Below are positions 33,743 to 43,154 of a stretch of 64,000 nt of DNA, in pieces. The DNA comes from Shewanella corallii (GTDB lineage Bacteria; Pseudomonadota; Gammaproteobacteria; Enterobacterales; Shewanellaceae), in contig NZ_JAKIKT010000011.1 in assembly GCF_023349125.1 (NCBI RefSeq), positions 1 to 64,000 of the forward strand. Reading direction: 5' to 3'. The translations under genes and the position numbers were made by a program. The stretch's first letter is position 1, and the number at the start of each line of letters is the position of its first letter. The notes beneath the pieces are model-generated. The model was not told the DNA's origin, ran no database searches, and saw only the letters and a program-made list of their open reading frames with translations.

Positions 33743-34005
33743 CAGGTTACACCAATTCCCCGTCCGAAGTTGCCGGACGACTGCCTGGATGCAGGAGGTA
33801 GAACGAAGCAGGATGCCAGAGTCGAGTATCGCGAAGCGATAAGGTCACAAGCGCGAGCCCAGGACCTGCCAAGCTGGATAGGAAGTACAAGGACGTGCTT
33901 CGGGGAATCGGTGGCGGTTGCGTAATTGAGGTCATTTGACGATGGATGGCAACTTCGCTTGGGGCCGCAGGGGAGATCTAAAGGGCGAATGCTTGCCTGT
34001 ACCTA
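33743..34005 (+). mobile_element. Right structured element flanking the KAP gene
   Basis: It starts with CAGGTTACACCAATTCCCC then GTCCGAAGTTGCCGGA, matching the inner end of the left element in inverted orientation with a few changes and one indel. The second shared module lies at 33910-33973 (GGTTGCGTAATTGAGG, GGATGGCAACTTCGC, GGGGCCGCAGGGG). The middle is longer than on the left and holds TATCGC-GAA-GCGATA (33827-33841), another GAA-loop hairpin. The frame open across it has no protein-like features. Confidence 0.6.
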
Positions 34006-34159
34006 TACTGGCTCATGAAACTCTTACTAGAGCTAAGGTATTAACCTATTCGTTTAATATTATCTGTTATCACTAACAACTGCCGATTTAACGCTGGTAT
34101 CCACAGTGTTGCTGGGTTATGGCTGACACCATAATTCACAATTAATAGTGGAGGTTTCA
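34006..34159. promoter_or_regulatory. Upstream region of the first outer-membrane protein gene
   Basis: Contains AGGT-ATTA-ACCT at 34036-34047, which has a near counterpart (AGGT-ATA-ACCT, 34954-34964) upstream of the paralogous gene. GGAGG at 34150-34154 is the ribosome site. Confidence 0.4.
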
Positions 34160-34708
34160 GTGAGAGCATCAATCGTGGCTTTGATGTTGGGTGCGATGGC
34201 TATTGGCTGTGCACAGGCGGAAGATAGTCCCCATTTGATAGGGGGGAGTGTAGGTTACGGCTCGCTGGAGTTTGAGCATCGTAACAGCCAGCTTTATGAC
34301 GGCGGCGATGGCGCGACTATGGATATCTGGTATCGCTATATGTTCAGTGAGCACTGGGGCGCTGAGCTGAGTTATATGGGTGGTGAAAGCGGCATCATCA
34401 GCGCCATATTCGACTCTATTTCCAATATCAGCGATCTCAGATATCACGGTGGCAGAGTATCTGTTTATGGCGAACTTCCTCTGTATCGCAGAGGCGGTCT
34501 TTATGCCAAAGCGGGCTATGGCAGTTATAACGTTCGTTATGATCTTGATGATGTCGGTCAGGATACCAGTGACCAGGGATTTGTCGGTTCGCTGGGCTTT
34601 CAGCACAGATTTAATAGCGGCCTGGGGTTGCATGTCGAGTATCAGCGTTTGTCTCTGGATAAACTAACCGGCGACAGTTTCAACTTTGGCCTGTCATGGC
34701 GCTTCTGA
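34160..34708 (+). CDS. Small outer-membrane beta-barrel protein, paralogue 1
   Basis: 182 residues. A signal peptide (RASIVALMLGAMAIGCAQA) is followed by alternating hydrophobic/aromatic strands, and the chain ends in a terminal Phe (FGLSWRF), a hallmark of outer-membrane barrels assembled by BamA. The size suits an eight-stranded barrel (OmpA/OmpX/OprF class). The GTG at 34160 is chosen because GGAGG lies exactly five bases upstream, an arrangement repeated in paralogue 2. The products share GGSVGYGxLE, YDGGDG and WYRYM. Function unknown. Confidence 0.82.
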   Translation: MRASIVALMLGAMAIGCAQAEDSPHLIGGSVGYGSLEFEHRNSQLYDGGDGATMDIWYRYMFSEHWGAELSYMGGESGIISAIFDSISNISDLRYHGGRVSVYGELPLYRRGGLYAKAGYGSYNVRYDLDDVGQDTSDQGFVGSLGFQHRFNSGLGLHVEYQRLSLDKLTGDSFNFGLSWRF

Positions 34709-35044
34709 GTCAGAGGCTAAATATGGGATTTACTGTCGTAGTTAATGTAAATGGATACAGTTGGCCGCACTCTTGGTGCAAGTAGCACCTGTCGAATATG
34801 ACTGCTGGCAAAGGAAGGCCGCTAATCTCATCACCAAATGATGAGAATAGACATGCTATTCGGCTCACTTAATGATGCGAATAGCCATCGGATTCTAATC
34901 CCATGCTTCACCTCCAAACAGAACACCTGATCAAAAAGTCCCACCGACACCTGAGGTATAACCTCAACCATTAAGTTCCTATACAGCTGCAAAACCATAC
35001 ACTTAAGACAACACATAACCCCTTTATGGCAGTTGGAGGTAATG
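34709..35044. other. Spacer between the outer-membrane protein paralogues
   Basis: 336 bp without a gene. It holds a CTCATCA-CCAAA-TGATGAG hairpin (near 34827-34845), the 15-bp palindrome TGAGGTATAACCTCA (34952-34966) and a GGAGG site at 35035-35039. Confidence 0.5.
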
Positions 35045-35593
35045 GTGAAGTCTGGAGTGACGGCAGTACTGATAAGTACACTGGCAGTGGGGGCCGCTCA
35101 CGCCAGTGAGGGTAACCATATTGTCGGCGGCAGCGTCGGTTATGGCGCGCTGGAATACGATAACCGCAATGACGATGTATACGACGGCGGTGATGGCGTG
35201 GCTCTGGATCTCTGGTATCGCTATATGCTCAGCGATGACTGGGGCGTGGAGCTGGGCTATATGGGGGGCGAAGGCGGCTATTTTCGGGGGATTTGGGACC
35301 CGATTTCCAGCATCCGCAATCTGCAATATTCAGGTGCCAGAGCCTCGGTTTATCGAGCCTTTCCCATCTACAGTGACGGCAGTCTGTATGGCAAAGTCGG
35401 CTATGGCTTGTTCGATATAGATTACGACCTCAATAAAGTGCCTCAACGCGCTCATGATCAGGGGTTTGTCGGCGCTTTTGGCTTCGAACACAGGTTCTCC
35501 GACCAATTCGGCGTGAATGCCGAGTATCAGCTTATCCCTTTGGGCGACCTTACGGTTTTCAATATTAATCTGGGCGTTTCCTGGCGCTTCTGA
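35045..35593 (+). CDS. Small outer-membrane beta-barrel protein, paralogue 2
   Basis: 182 residues, the same length as paralogue 1 and alignable throughout (GGSVGYGALEYDNRNDDVYDGG, DLWYRYMLSDDWGVELGYMGGE, NLGVSWRF at the end). It has a signal peptide ending AAHA. The GTG at 35045 lies five bases behind GGAGG, exactly as in paralogue 1; an ATG one codon earlier would leave only two bases of spacing. Tandem duplication followed by divergence is evident. Confidence 0.82.
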   Translation: MKSGVTAVLISTLAVGAAHASEGNHIVGGSVGYGALEYDNRNDDVYDGGDGVALDLWYRYMLSDDWGVELGYMGGEGGYFRGIWDPISSIRNLQYSGARASVYRAFPIYSDGSLYGKVGYGLFDIDYDLNKVPQRAHDQGFVGAFGFEHRFSDQFGVNAEYQLIPLGDLTVFNINLGVSWRF

Positions 35594-35886
35594 GCCCGCC
35601 CCATGCAATGGCAATTACTAGACTTGGTGGTACAGGGCTGCTTTCAGCCCAAAATATTGTGTTTATTGACTAAATCACATGATTAGCAACATCTGAATTA
35701 TGAGATCGAGTTAACAATTTGCTGGTTATTTTTTGGTTAGAGAACGTAATTTCCGACTGCCTCACGGTTTACGACATTTATTCCCGTTAACCTCTGTTGC
35801 TCACAAAGTTAACCATTTTGAGGTATGGCTGCGTGGCCTTCCGGTAAGATGCCGGATGCGGATATCACCAATCTTCAGGAAACACT
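35594..35886. other. Intergenic region before the radical SAM gene
   Basis: AT-rich, with a possible short stem near 35840-35858 and an AGGAAACA ribosome site before the ATG at 35887. I see no gene in it. Confidence 0.4.
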
Positions 35887-37224
35887 ATGTCGCAGATAAT
35901 TCACACTTTGGATAATGGCCTGATTAAGCCGTATGAAGCCAATATCACTGTTCCCAACTGGATGCTGTCCGGTATGGAGCGGGTGATGCAACACTATGTG
36001 GATAAGAACCTGCGTCTGGATACTGTGTCTGCCGAGGTGATGCCAGTGCCACAGCCGGGCAAGAAGTACATGCTGTATGCCCATGTGCCTTTCTGCCATA
36101 CCCTGTGTTCCTACTGTACCTTCCACCGCTTCCTGTTTAAGGAAGACAAGGCCCGTGCTTACTTTATCTCTCTGCGTAAAGAGATGGATATGGTGAAGTC
36201 TCTGGGTTACGACTTCGAAGCCATGTATATCGGCGGCGGCACCACAACCGTGCTGGAAGACGAGCTGGTGAAGACCATTGAACACGCGCGCAAGCTGTTC
36301 CCTTCCATCAAGGAAGTGTCCTGTGAGTCTGATCCCCGCCATCTGGATACCCCAGGGTTCAAGATGCTCAAGGGCCTAGTAGACCGTATGTCTATCGGTG
36401 TGCAGAGCTTCGACGACGGCATTCTGAAGATGACCGAGCGTCTTGAGAAGTTCGGCAGTGGTCAGCAGGTGTTTGACAAGGTGGCGGCAGCCAAAGAGCT
36501 GTTCCCTATCGTTAACGTGGATCTGATCTTCGGCTTCCGAGGTCAGACAGAAGAGATTATTCAGCACGATCTGGAGATGGCCCGTCGACTGGACCCTCGT
36601 CAGATCACCACTTACCCTCTGATGATCACCCATCAGACCCGCAAGAGCGTGAAGGGTAAGCTGGCGGCTGAGCAGAAAGATATGGCTAACCAGTACCGCC
36701 AGATCCTCAACTCACTCAATGGTCAGTACAACCAGCTGACAGCCTGGGCGTTCGGCAAGGCCAACGATGAAGGCTTCGACGAGTATGTGATCGACTATGA
36801 CGAGTATCTGGGTGTGGGCTCGGGCTCATTCAGCTTCCTGGATGACACCCTATATGTGAACACCTTCTCCCTGCGCAAGTACCAGGAGCGTATTGCTGCC
36901 GGTAAGATGGGCGTGGAGCAGCAGAAGAAGTACAGCAAGAAAGATGTGATGCAGTATCGCTTCCTGTTGGGCATGTTCTCAGGCCGTCTGTCCCGCAAGT
37001 ATTTCCGCGACACCTTTGGTGTGAACCTGGATACTGCGCTGTTTAAAGAGATGACCGCCATGAAGGCGATCGGCGCGCTGAAGAATGACCCGAACAACCC
37101 GGAAGAGCTGATCATCACTGATAACGGTAAGATGATGGGCCTGTTGATGATGAAAGAGTTCTACTCAGGTATGGATAACGTCCGTGCCCAGCTGCGTAAG
37201 CCGCTGAAGCCTTGCGACATGTAA
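35887..37224 (+). CDS. Radical SAM HemN/HemW-like protein
   Basis: 445 residues. The radical SAM cluster motif is CHTLCSYC (Cx3Cx2C) in HVPFCHTLCSYCTFHRF at about 61-77, followed by YIGGGTTTVL (SAM-binding GGE-like motif) and VDLIFGFRGQTEE. The C-terminal domain resembles HemN/HutW. Relatives include oxygen-independent coproporphyrinogen oxidase HemN, the heme chaperone HemW and the heme-utilisation protein HutW; motif spacing alone does not separate them. It is monocistronic with its own terminator. The neighbouring globin-sensor cyclase makes a heme connection possible but unproven. Confidence 0.8.
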   Translation: MSQIIHTLDNGLIKPYEANITVPNWMLSGMERVMQHYVDKNLRLDTVSAEVMPVPQPGKKYMLYAHVPFCHTLCSYCTFHRFLFKEDKARAYFISLRKEMDMVKSLGYDFEAMYIGGGTTTVLEDELVKTIEHARKLFPSIKEVSCESDPRHLDTPGFKMLKGLVDRMSIGVQSFDDGILKMTERLEKFGSGQQVFDKVAAAKELFPIVNVDLIFGFRGQTEEIIQHDLEMARRLDPRQITTYPLMITHQTRKSVKGKLAAEQKDMANQYRQILNSLNGQYNQLTAWAFGKANDEGFDEYVIDYDEYLGVGSGSFSFLDDTLYVNTFSLRKYQERIAAGKMGVEQQKKYSKKDVMQYRFLLGMFSGRLSRKYFRDTFGVNLDTALFKEMTAMKAIGALKNDPNNPEELIITDNGKMMGLLMMKEFYSGMDNVRAQLRKPLKPCDM

Positions 37225-37250
37225 CAGCCCCGCTGTAGCAAGTGATGATA

Positions 37251-37276
37251 AAGCCCGGAATATCCGGGCTTTTTTG
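37251..37276 (+). terminator. Terminator of the radical SAM gene
   Basis: AAGCCCGGA / TCCGGGCTT around ATA, followed by TTTTT. Confidence 0.92.
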
Positions 37277-37565
37277 TGCCTGAAATAGGGTAAAAGCCCT
37301 TTTTATGCCCAGGACCGTCGGGAAACTGGGTATTTTGGCTTGTGGGCATAGTTCTGGATAAAAAATATTCGCCGATCAAATCCTGCCCAAATCACTTCCC
37401 TGACACAGTTAACTCGTTGTTTGCAATGCGGATCACTTTAAATCTGACTGTTTTGGATGCTTTGGTATCTTATATTAGTAATATTGCGGTTATATCTGCC
37501 TGTATTGATTCAAATAATAGATTGGCCTAACATTCAGGCAACACATATTGCGAAAAGGCTGCGAA
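37277..37565. other. Intergenic region before a small unknown gene
   Basis: About 290 bp, AT-rich in its second half (TATATTAGTAATATTG around 37470), which probably holds the promoter of the small gene. Nothing else recognised. Confidence 0.4.
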
Positions 37566-37754
37566 ATGAGCAAACCGGTCAACTACTCCGTTTTTTGCAA
37601 ACGTTACCAGCTGGATGCCGCTGAACCCGATACCCGCAGGTTGTACAAGGTGTATACCAGTCGCCTGGATGTATTTAATAAGGTGTTCAGTGATTTGATT
37701 GTTGCCGAGGCGATTGCCAAGGCGAGGGATGCCACGGCTGGTCTCCGCAGATAA
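37566..37754 (+). CDS. Small protein of unknown function
   Basis: 62 residues, basic, predicted largely helical (SVFCKRYQLDAAEPDTRRLYKVYTSRLDVFNKVFSDLIVAEAI). It has no signal peptide or membrane segment. The ATG at 37566 is preferred over a TTG six codons upstream. It is followed directly by a terminator, which together with an AAGG site supports a real gene. I do not recognise the family. Confidence 0.6.
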   Translation: MSKPVNYSVFCKRYQLDAAEPDTRRLYKVYTSRLDVFNKVFSDLIVAEAIAKARDATAGLRR

Positions 37755-37770
37755 TCACGACGCGCATAAT

Positions 37771-37798
37771 AAAAGCCCGGCTTAATGCCGGGCTTTCT
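37771..37798. terminator. Terminator of the small unknown gene
   Basis: AAGCCCGGC / GCCGGGCTT around TTAAT, then TCTG. It also lies just beyond the end of the convergent cyclase gene and can serve both. Confidence 0.85.
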
Positions 37799-37809
37799 GT
37801 TGCCGGGGA

Positions 37810-38943
37810 TCAGGCCGATTTCTCTGTGGGGGGCTCATCGCTGCTGCCGCTCTCGGCTCTGGCTGCCTTACTCTGTTTTTTGTTGGCGTACATGGCCGCA
37901 TCAGCCTTGCGGATCAGATCGTCGGACGAGATGTAGTCGGGCGGTTGGGTATCTGCCAGCCCCATGCTGATCTCCAAAGACTCCCACTCCTTTCCCAGGG
38001 CTACCCTGATGCGCTCACAGACCACCTTTTCTGCATGTTCGGCATCACAATTGGGCAGCAGTATGCAGAACTCATCGCCGCCATAGCGGAAACATCTGTC
38101 CTCCTCACGGCAGCAGGACTTGATGAGTCTGGCAACACCTTTGAGTACCTTATCCCCCGCCAGGTGCCCCAGCTCATCGTTGATGGGCTTAAAATTGTCG
38201 ATATCCATATAGATAAAACAGACAGCTTCATTCCTGCGTTGAGCGGCTTTAAGCACCTGATTCATGATGGATTGCAAATGTCTGACGTTCAGCAGGCCTG
38301 TGAGTGGGTCGGTGCGGGATTGCTCCTCCAGCTGTTTGGTTCGCTCCATTACCTTGAGCTCCAACTCTCTGGCGTACTCTTCCGATCTGACCCTGGCTAT
38401 CTGCACTTCTGATACCAGGGAGTGAATATAGGTGTCGAACACCAGGGTGTTGTCGAACATCAGCAGCTTTTCCAACGCCTTGGTGACTCTGTCGTACTCC
38501 TCTTCGGATTGCAGCTCTTTACGCATCACTTCAAACAGAATGTTCTTCAGTTCCAGCATGGCTGAGAAATAGAGTTTGGGTTCTACTCCAATACGTTTGT
38601 GTACCATGCCGATACGCAGTATGTCGTTGACATAGGAGATACCATAGTCACCGCTGAACAACTGCAAAATATAGCGACTTTGGGCCGAACTCAGACGGGC
38701 CATGGTGTCTGAATCTCCTATCAGCTGGACAATCTCGGGCACGCCGGTCTGGAAGTCATGGAACTTAAACAGCAGATCTTCAAGTTCGGCATCGATCAGG
38801 TCATGGCACCCTCTGAGAATCACCGCATCACTGGACTCAAACCCAAACAGCTGCTTTCGTTGCTCTATCTCGTACTCATTTAAGCCCATCTGTTCCAGCA
38901 GGGTCAGAGTTGTTTTGTTGGTTGTTTTTAATTGCTGATCCAT
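37810..38943 (-). CDS. Globin-coupled diguanylate cyclase
   Basis: 377 residues. Residues 10-170 form a globin-coupled sensor domain: the proximal heme His lies in RIGMVHKRIGVEPKLYFSAM, the classic family pattern. A helical linker is followed by a GGDEF domain (TDPLTGLLNVRHL, then RYGGDEFCILLPN near 285-297). The intact GGDEF predicts c-di-GMP synthesis controlled by O2 (or NO/CO) binding, as in DosC and related proteins. An Ala/Ser-rich acidic tail ends the protein. It is transcribed 20 bases downstream of the hybrid kinase gene on the same strand, so likely co-expressed. Confidence 0.9.
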   Translation of the reverse strand: MDQQLKTTNKTTLTLLEQMGLNEYEIEQRKQLFGFESSDAVILRGCHDLIDAELEDLLFKFHDFQTGVPEIVQLIGDSDTMARLSSAQSRYILQLFSGDYGISYVNDILRIGMVHKRIGVEPKLYFSAMLELKNILFEVMRKELQSEEEYDRVTKALEKLLMFDNTLVFDTYIHSLVSEVQIARVRSEEYARELELKVMERTKQLEEQSRTDPLTGLLNVRHLQSIMNQVLKAAQRRNEAVCFIYMDIDNFKPINDELGHLAGDKVLKGVARLIKSCCREEDRCFRYGGDEFCILLPNCDAEHAEKVVCERIRVALGKEWESLEISMGLADTQPPDYISSDDLIRKADAAMYANKKQSKAARAESGSSDEPPTEKSA

Positions 38944-38963
38944 TCGTGTCCGCCCATCTGCAA

Positions 38964-41900
38964 TTAGGTACCGGTTTTACTTTGGGTGATGAGTTTATCC
39001 AGCTCGGTCTGTGCCTTGGTAAAGTCAAACTCGTTAATCGCTGATTCAACCAGACTGAAGTCTATGCCCAGGTGATCCAGGGCATCGGCGTTTTGCTTCA
39101 GCAGGTCGATAAAGTCTATGGCCTGGGTATCAAAATTCTGCAGTAGCATAGAGAGTTGTTGCAGCTCCATCATAAACTCGTCGGCATCATAGGGGCGGAC
39201 CTCTCTTGGAGTCTGCTCCTGTGCATCTTTCTGTGGGCCAAGATGGACAATATCCTGCTCCAGTCTTTCCATCAGATCCCGCAGGGTGTCAATAAAGTCG
39301 GCGTCGGGCAGCTCCTTGTTGGCACCATTGGTTTCCAGCTGGCGTCCCAGCTGTGACAGCCTGTCTGCGGAGATATTGGCTGCGGCGCCTTTAATGGTAT
39401 GCCCTGCAAGGCGCAGATAATCATAGTCGGCCTCTTCCAGTGCATTTCTAAGGGTATCCAGTTCCTGTTTACGGCTTTGCAAGAAGGAATCGGTGATCTG
39501 CCAGTAGAGCTTTTGGTTACCCCCAAGTCTTCCCAGGCCATCATCCACATCCAGCACCTGGGCCTGATAGTCACCCTGGGTATTGGCGCTGCCACTGGGT
39601 TCAGTCGCAGGGGCTTCAGCGGGTTTTGGCTTTGATACGGGCTCAGGGGCTGGCTCTGCCTTGGCTGGCTGCTGGGCAACCGGCTCCGGCGCGGTGTTTT
39701 GAGCTGGCTGCTCCTCCTGTACCGCTTCAGGCTCCAGCTCGATAACATTACTGGATTCCTGTTTGTCAGTGCCGGGTTTATCAGGGCCCGGTTGGTTGTC
39801 ATCTGTATCCAGCCAGCGGCAGATTTTGGAGACCAGTTCATCGACATTGATCGGCTTACCGATATGGTCGTTCATCCCCGCTTTCAAACAGGTTTCTACA
39901 TCCTGATCCATGGCGTTAGCTGTCATGGCCAGCACCGGCAGCTTATGCAAAGTTGGATCTTTACGGATCTCTTTGGTGGCAGTGATACCGTCCATCACTG
40001 GCATCTGCATATCCATCAGCACCAGATCGAACTTCTCTTTGGCCAGTGCATCCAGTGCTTCCTGGCCGTTGTTGGCGACAATTACTACCGGTCCATAAGG
40101 CTCGAGAATACCTTTGGCCACTTCCTGATTGGTTTCATTGTCTTCAACCAGCAACAACCGCGCATCCTTCATGGCGCTGCCGTCGGCGTCCTTCTTGATC
40201 CTGTGGCTGGGCAGGGTGGTTTCCCGCTGAATACCGAAGGCATTCATGATGGAGTCGAAGATCAGCGATGGATTCACCGGCTTGATCACCAGACCGTCGA
40301 ACAGTTTCTCGTTTTCGCCACTCAGGCCTATCTCGCGGCCGTAGGCGGTGACCATAATCACCTTAGGTGCTGAGGCCAGCTGTTTCTCTCTGAGCTGACG
40401 AGTCGTCTCTATGCCATCCATACCCGGTAGCATCCAATCCATAAAGATCACTTCATAGGGGTCACCATCGGATTCGGCCTTGCTGACCGCGGAAATCGCC
40501 TCAAAGCCTGTGCTGACAGTGGTGACCCTGAAGGTCATGGCTTCAAGTAATCCCAGCATAATTTCGCGGGCGGCATCATTGTCGTCCACGACCAGAATGC
40601 GCTTGTTATTCATATCGGCCTGGGGCTGGTAGAAGCGCTTGGCCTTGGCATCCTGCAGACCCGCCTTGATGGTAAAGCCGAAGATCGAGCCTTTACCCGG
40701 CTCGCTGGTCACCCAGATACGGCCACCCATAAGCTCCACCAGACTCTTGGAGATGGTCAGGCCCAAACCTGTGCCGCCGTATTTGCGGGTAATAGAGCCA
40801 TCAGCCTGGGAGAAGGATTTGAACAGGCGGCCCAGTTGCTCTTCTGACATGCCAATACCTGAATCCTGGATCTCCACCTGCAACATGATGCCGTCGTCGA
40901 ACTGTTCGGTCTGTTTGACCCGGACAATCACTTCGCCCTTCTCGGTAAACTTGATGGAGTTACCACACAGGTTGATCAGCACCTGGGCGAGACGCAGAGG
41001 GTCACCCACCAGAGCAGTAGGCAGGTTGGGTTCGATATCAAACAGGAACTCCAGTCCTTTCTCGTCAGCCTTGATACCAATCACATTGGCGAGGTTGTCC
41101 AGCACCTCATCCAGCAGGAAGTCGATGTTCTCCACTGACAGTTTGCCCGCTTCCACTTTGGAGAAGTCGAGGATGTCATTGATGATGCCCAACAAGGACT
41201 TGGCGGCATTATCTATCTTGGTGACATAGTGCTGTTGTTTGTCGTTCAGGCCTGAGTTCATGGCCAGGTGAGCCATACCGATAATGGCATTCATTGGAGT
41301 ACGGATTTCGTGACTCATATTGGCCAGGAACTCACCCTTGGCCTTGGAGGCATCATCGGCGGCATCTTTGGCGGAGCGCAGCTCAAGCTCCAGGTCTTTC
41401 TGTTCGGTAACATCTACAAACAGACCCACAATACCTTTTGGCGCGCCTTTGCTGGAGTAGTAGGTCGCCTCATAAATACTGATATGACGTTGCTGATCTT
41501 CAGCATTCTTGAGGTTTAATTCGTACTGGGTGGCGCCGGGAGAGTCCATCAGGGCTTTTTCGGCATTGTCGAAGATAGCTGCGATATCGGCAGGGAAGTG
41601 ATCCTCAGGCTTGGTTTGCAGAATGTCGGTTTCAAACATACCGATAAAGTCACTGAAGCCATTGTTCACACCCAGGTACTTGCCTTCCGCATCCCGGAAG
41701 TACATGGGGCTTGGAATCGCATTGAGTACCTGCTGGTTAAATTCGAGTTGTTCAGCAATCTGACGCTCAGCCTTAGCTTGTTGTTCGGCGTTACGGGTCA
41801 GCTCAAGGTTGATGGCCAGATCAGAGCGGATAAGCCCCAGCCAATCCAGACTGGCATCCTGCAGTGGCGAGGCGGTTCCCAACTCCAGCAAGCCGATGAC

Positions 41901-43154
41901 CCTTTCATTCACCTGCAGAGGGAAGAAGTGCAACTCGCACAAAGTCAGCTCGCCGCTGACCAGAGGGATCTTGTACTTGTCACCCAGGTCACGCAGGGCG
42001 AAGTGCTTTTTGGAGTAGAGCAGACTCATCTGGATACTGTCTGCTGCAGTCAGTTCTTTGGAGGCGTCTTCGCTGTAGCCAAAGCCGGAAATACGAACCA
42101 ATTGGTCGTTGTCATAGGTGTACAGGCCAATCAAAGGCAGCTGGAAGCGACTGGCCAGGAAGTCGATAATGCAACGACCGAAATCTTCACCGTTCTCACT
42201 GTCACGCATCACATCGGTGAACTCTTTAATGGAGGCGTTGGATTTCAGCTGGTTGCTGACTTCGCTGAAAATCAGGTTGAGTGCTTTGGCCTGGGGGGTA
42301 AAGGCACCCTTGTTGTTCTCTCTGAGCTGGAACTCATAGTCGCGTTTGGCGACCTGGTTCACCAGACGCTTCTGCATTCTGTCTGCCGGTGACAGATACC
42401 AGCGCCACAGGAAGAAAAAGCAACTGACCAGAGCGAGCAGGGTAATAGAGAAGATCCACATCTGCAGATAGTTAAGGGTATGCAGTTGATCACTGGAGGC
42501 CTGCCATTCGCTGGTGGCTCTGTCGCTGACGTTACGGTAGAAGTCGCCAATCGGGCTCATAATGCGCCCTTTTTCCTGGAAGTAACTGTTTCCAAACAGC
42601 AGATCCAGTGCTTTTTGTTGGTCTGGTGAGACCTTAAGTATCCCTTTCTTGTTGCGCTCCAATCCTTCCACGGCATCGAACGCCTGGCGCTCCAGATTGA
42701 CCAGGTTATCTGAGTAGGCCAGTGCCTGGCGCAGCAGGCCCAGTTCCATCTCATTAATGCCGGACTCAGACATGCGCTCAAGCAACGAGGCATAGCGTTT
42801 ATCCGGGTTGTTGCCCGGGCGCAGTATTTCAGAGGGCATGGCAACCCTGTCCCAGTATTCAAACTGATGGCCATCCGGTACAGGTGAAGCGCCATTGCGT
42901 ACCGCGAGGACCTGGTTAAACAGTTGTTTCCACTTGGGATTACCTGTGGCTGCATAGGCTCTGGCGAATTTAGTCAGATTGTCTGAGCTCTGCTTTAACT
43001 CCTGCGCCAACAAGATGCGCTCCTGGGTCAGCAACATACGCTGATCAAGGTTCCTGCTTTGTTCCTCAATTTGCACGAACAATATGCCCATCGTGATCAT
43101 CAACAGGGTGATCACTGAAAAGAGAACAAGGAAAATAATCCGAATCGAGCTCAT
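38964..43154 (-). CDS. Hybrid sensor histidine kinase with two receivers and Hpt
   Basis: 1396 residues. Order: TM1 (about 5-27), a long periplasmic region, TM2 (about 231-255), HAMP-like and GAF-like segments, PAS (about 470-590), HisKA with phospho-His near 614 (HEIRTPMNAII), HATPase (GTGLGLTISKSL), receiver 1 (acceptor near 906, FMDWMLPGMDG) and receiver 2 (near 1048, LMDMQMPVMDG). A Pro/Glu/Ala-rich linker and an Hpt domain follow (His near 1251, AGHTIKGAAANI). It is a complete intramolecular phosphorelay. The divergent HD-GYP regulator (150 bases away) is the likely output partner and the globin cyclase is downstream in the same operon. Confidence 0.92.
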   Translation of the reverse strand: MSSIRIIFLVLFSVITLLMITMGILFVQIEEQSRNLDQRMLLTQERILLAQELKQSSDNLTKFARAYAATGNPKWKQLFNQVLAVRNGASPVPDGHQFEYWDRVAMPSEILRPGNNPDKRYASLLERMSESGINEMELGLLRQALAYSDNLVNLERQAFDAVEGLERNKKGILKVSPDQQKALDLLFGNSYFQEKGRIMSPIGDFYRNVSDRATSEWQASSDQLHTLNYLQMWIFSITLLALVSCFFFLWRWYLSPADRMQKRLVNQVAKRDYEFQLRENNKGAFTPQAKALNLIFSEVSNQLKSNASIKEFTDVMRDSENGEDFGRCIIDFLASRFQLPLIGLYTYDNDQLVRISGFGYSEDASKELTAADSIQMSLLYSKKHFALRDLGDKYKIPLVSGELTLCELHFFPLQVNERVIGLLELGTASPLQDASLDWLGLIRSDLAINLELTRNAEQQAKAERQIAEQLEFNQQVLNAIPSPMYFRDAEGKYLGVNNGFSDFIGMFETDILQTKPEDHFPADIAAIFDNAEKALMDSPGATQYELNLKNAEDQQRHISIYEATYYSSKGAPKGIVGLFVDVTEQKDLELELRSAKDAADDASKAKGEFLANMSHEIRTPMNAIIGMAHLAMNSGLNDKQQHYVTKIDNAAKSLLGIINDILDFSKVEAGKLSVENIDFLLDEVLDNLANVIGIKADEKGLEFLFDIEPNLPTALVGDPLRLAQVLINLCGNSIKFTEKGEVIVRVKQTEQFDDGIMLQVEIQDSGIGMSEEQLGRLFKSFSQADGSITRKYGGTGLGLTISKSLVELMGGRIWVTSEPGKGSIFGFTIKAGLQDAKAKRFYQPQADMNNKRILVVDDNDAAREIMLGLLEAMTFRVTTVSTGFEAISAVSKAESDGDPYEVIFMDWMLPGMDGIETTRQLREKQLASAPKVIMVTAYGREIGLSGENEKLFDGLVIKPVNPSLIFDSIMNAFGIQRETTLPSHRIKKDADGSAMKDARLLLVEDNETNQEVAKGILEPYGPVVIVANNGQEALDALAKEKFDLVLMDMQMPVMDGITATKEIRKDPTLHKLPVLAMTANAMDQDVETCLKAGMNDHIGKPINVDELVSKICRWLDTDDNQPGPDKPGTDKQESSNVIELEPEAVQEEQPAQNTAPEPVAQQPAKAEPAPEPVSKPKPAEAPATEPSGSANTQGDYQAQVLDVDDGLGRLGGNQKLYWQITDSFLQSRKQELDTLRNALEEADYDYLRLAGHTIKGAAANISADRLSQLGRQLETNGANKELPDADFIDTLRDLMERLEQDIVHLGPQKDAQEQTPREVRPYDADEFMMELQQLSMLLQNFDTQAIDFIDLLKQNADALDHLGIDFSLVESAINEFDFTKAQTELDKLITQSKTGT

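Noticed and set aside
33704..33925. Possible small protein gene on the plus strand in the right structured element
   Set aside because: The frame coincides with the inverted element whose other copy does not preserve it, and its composition is not protein-like.
41268..42392. Long open frames opposite the hybrid kinase gene
   Set aside because: They are antisense shadows produced by codon bias of the kinase; they contain no recognisable domains or ribosome sites.
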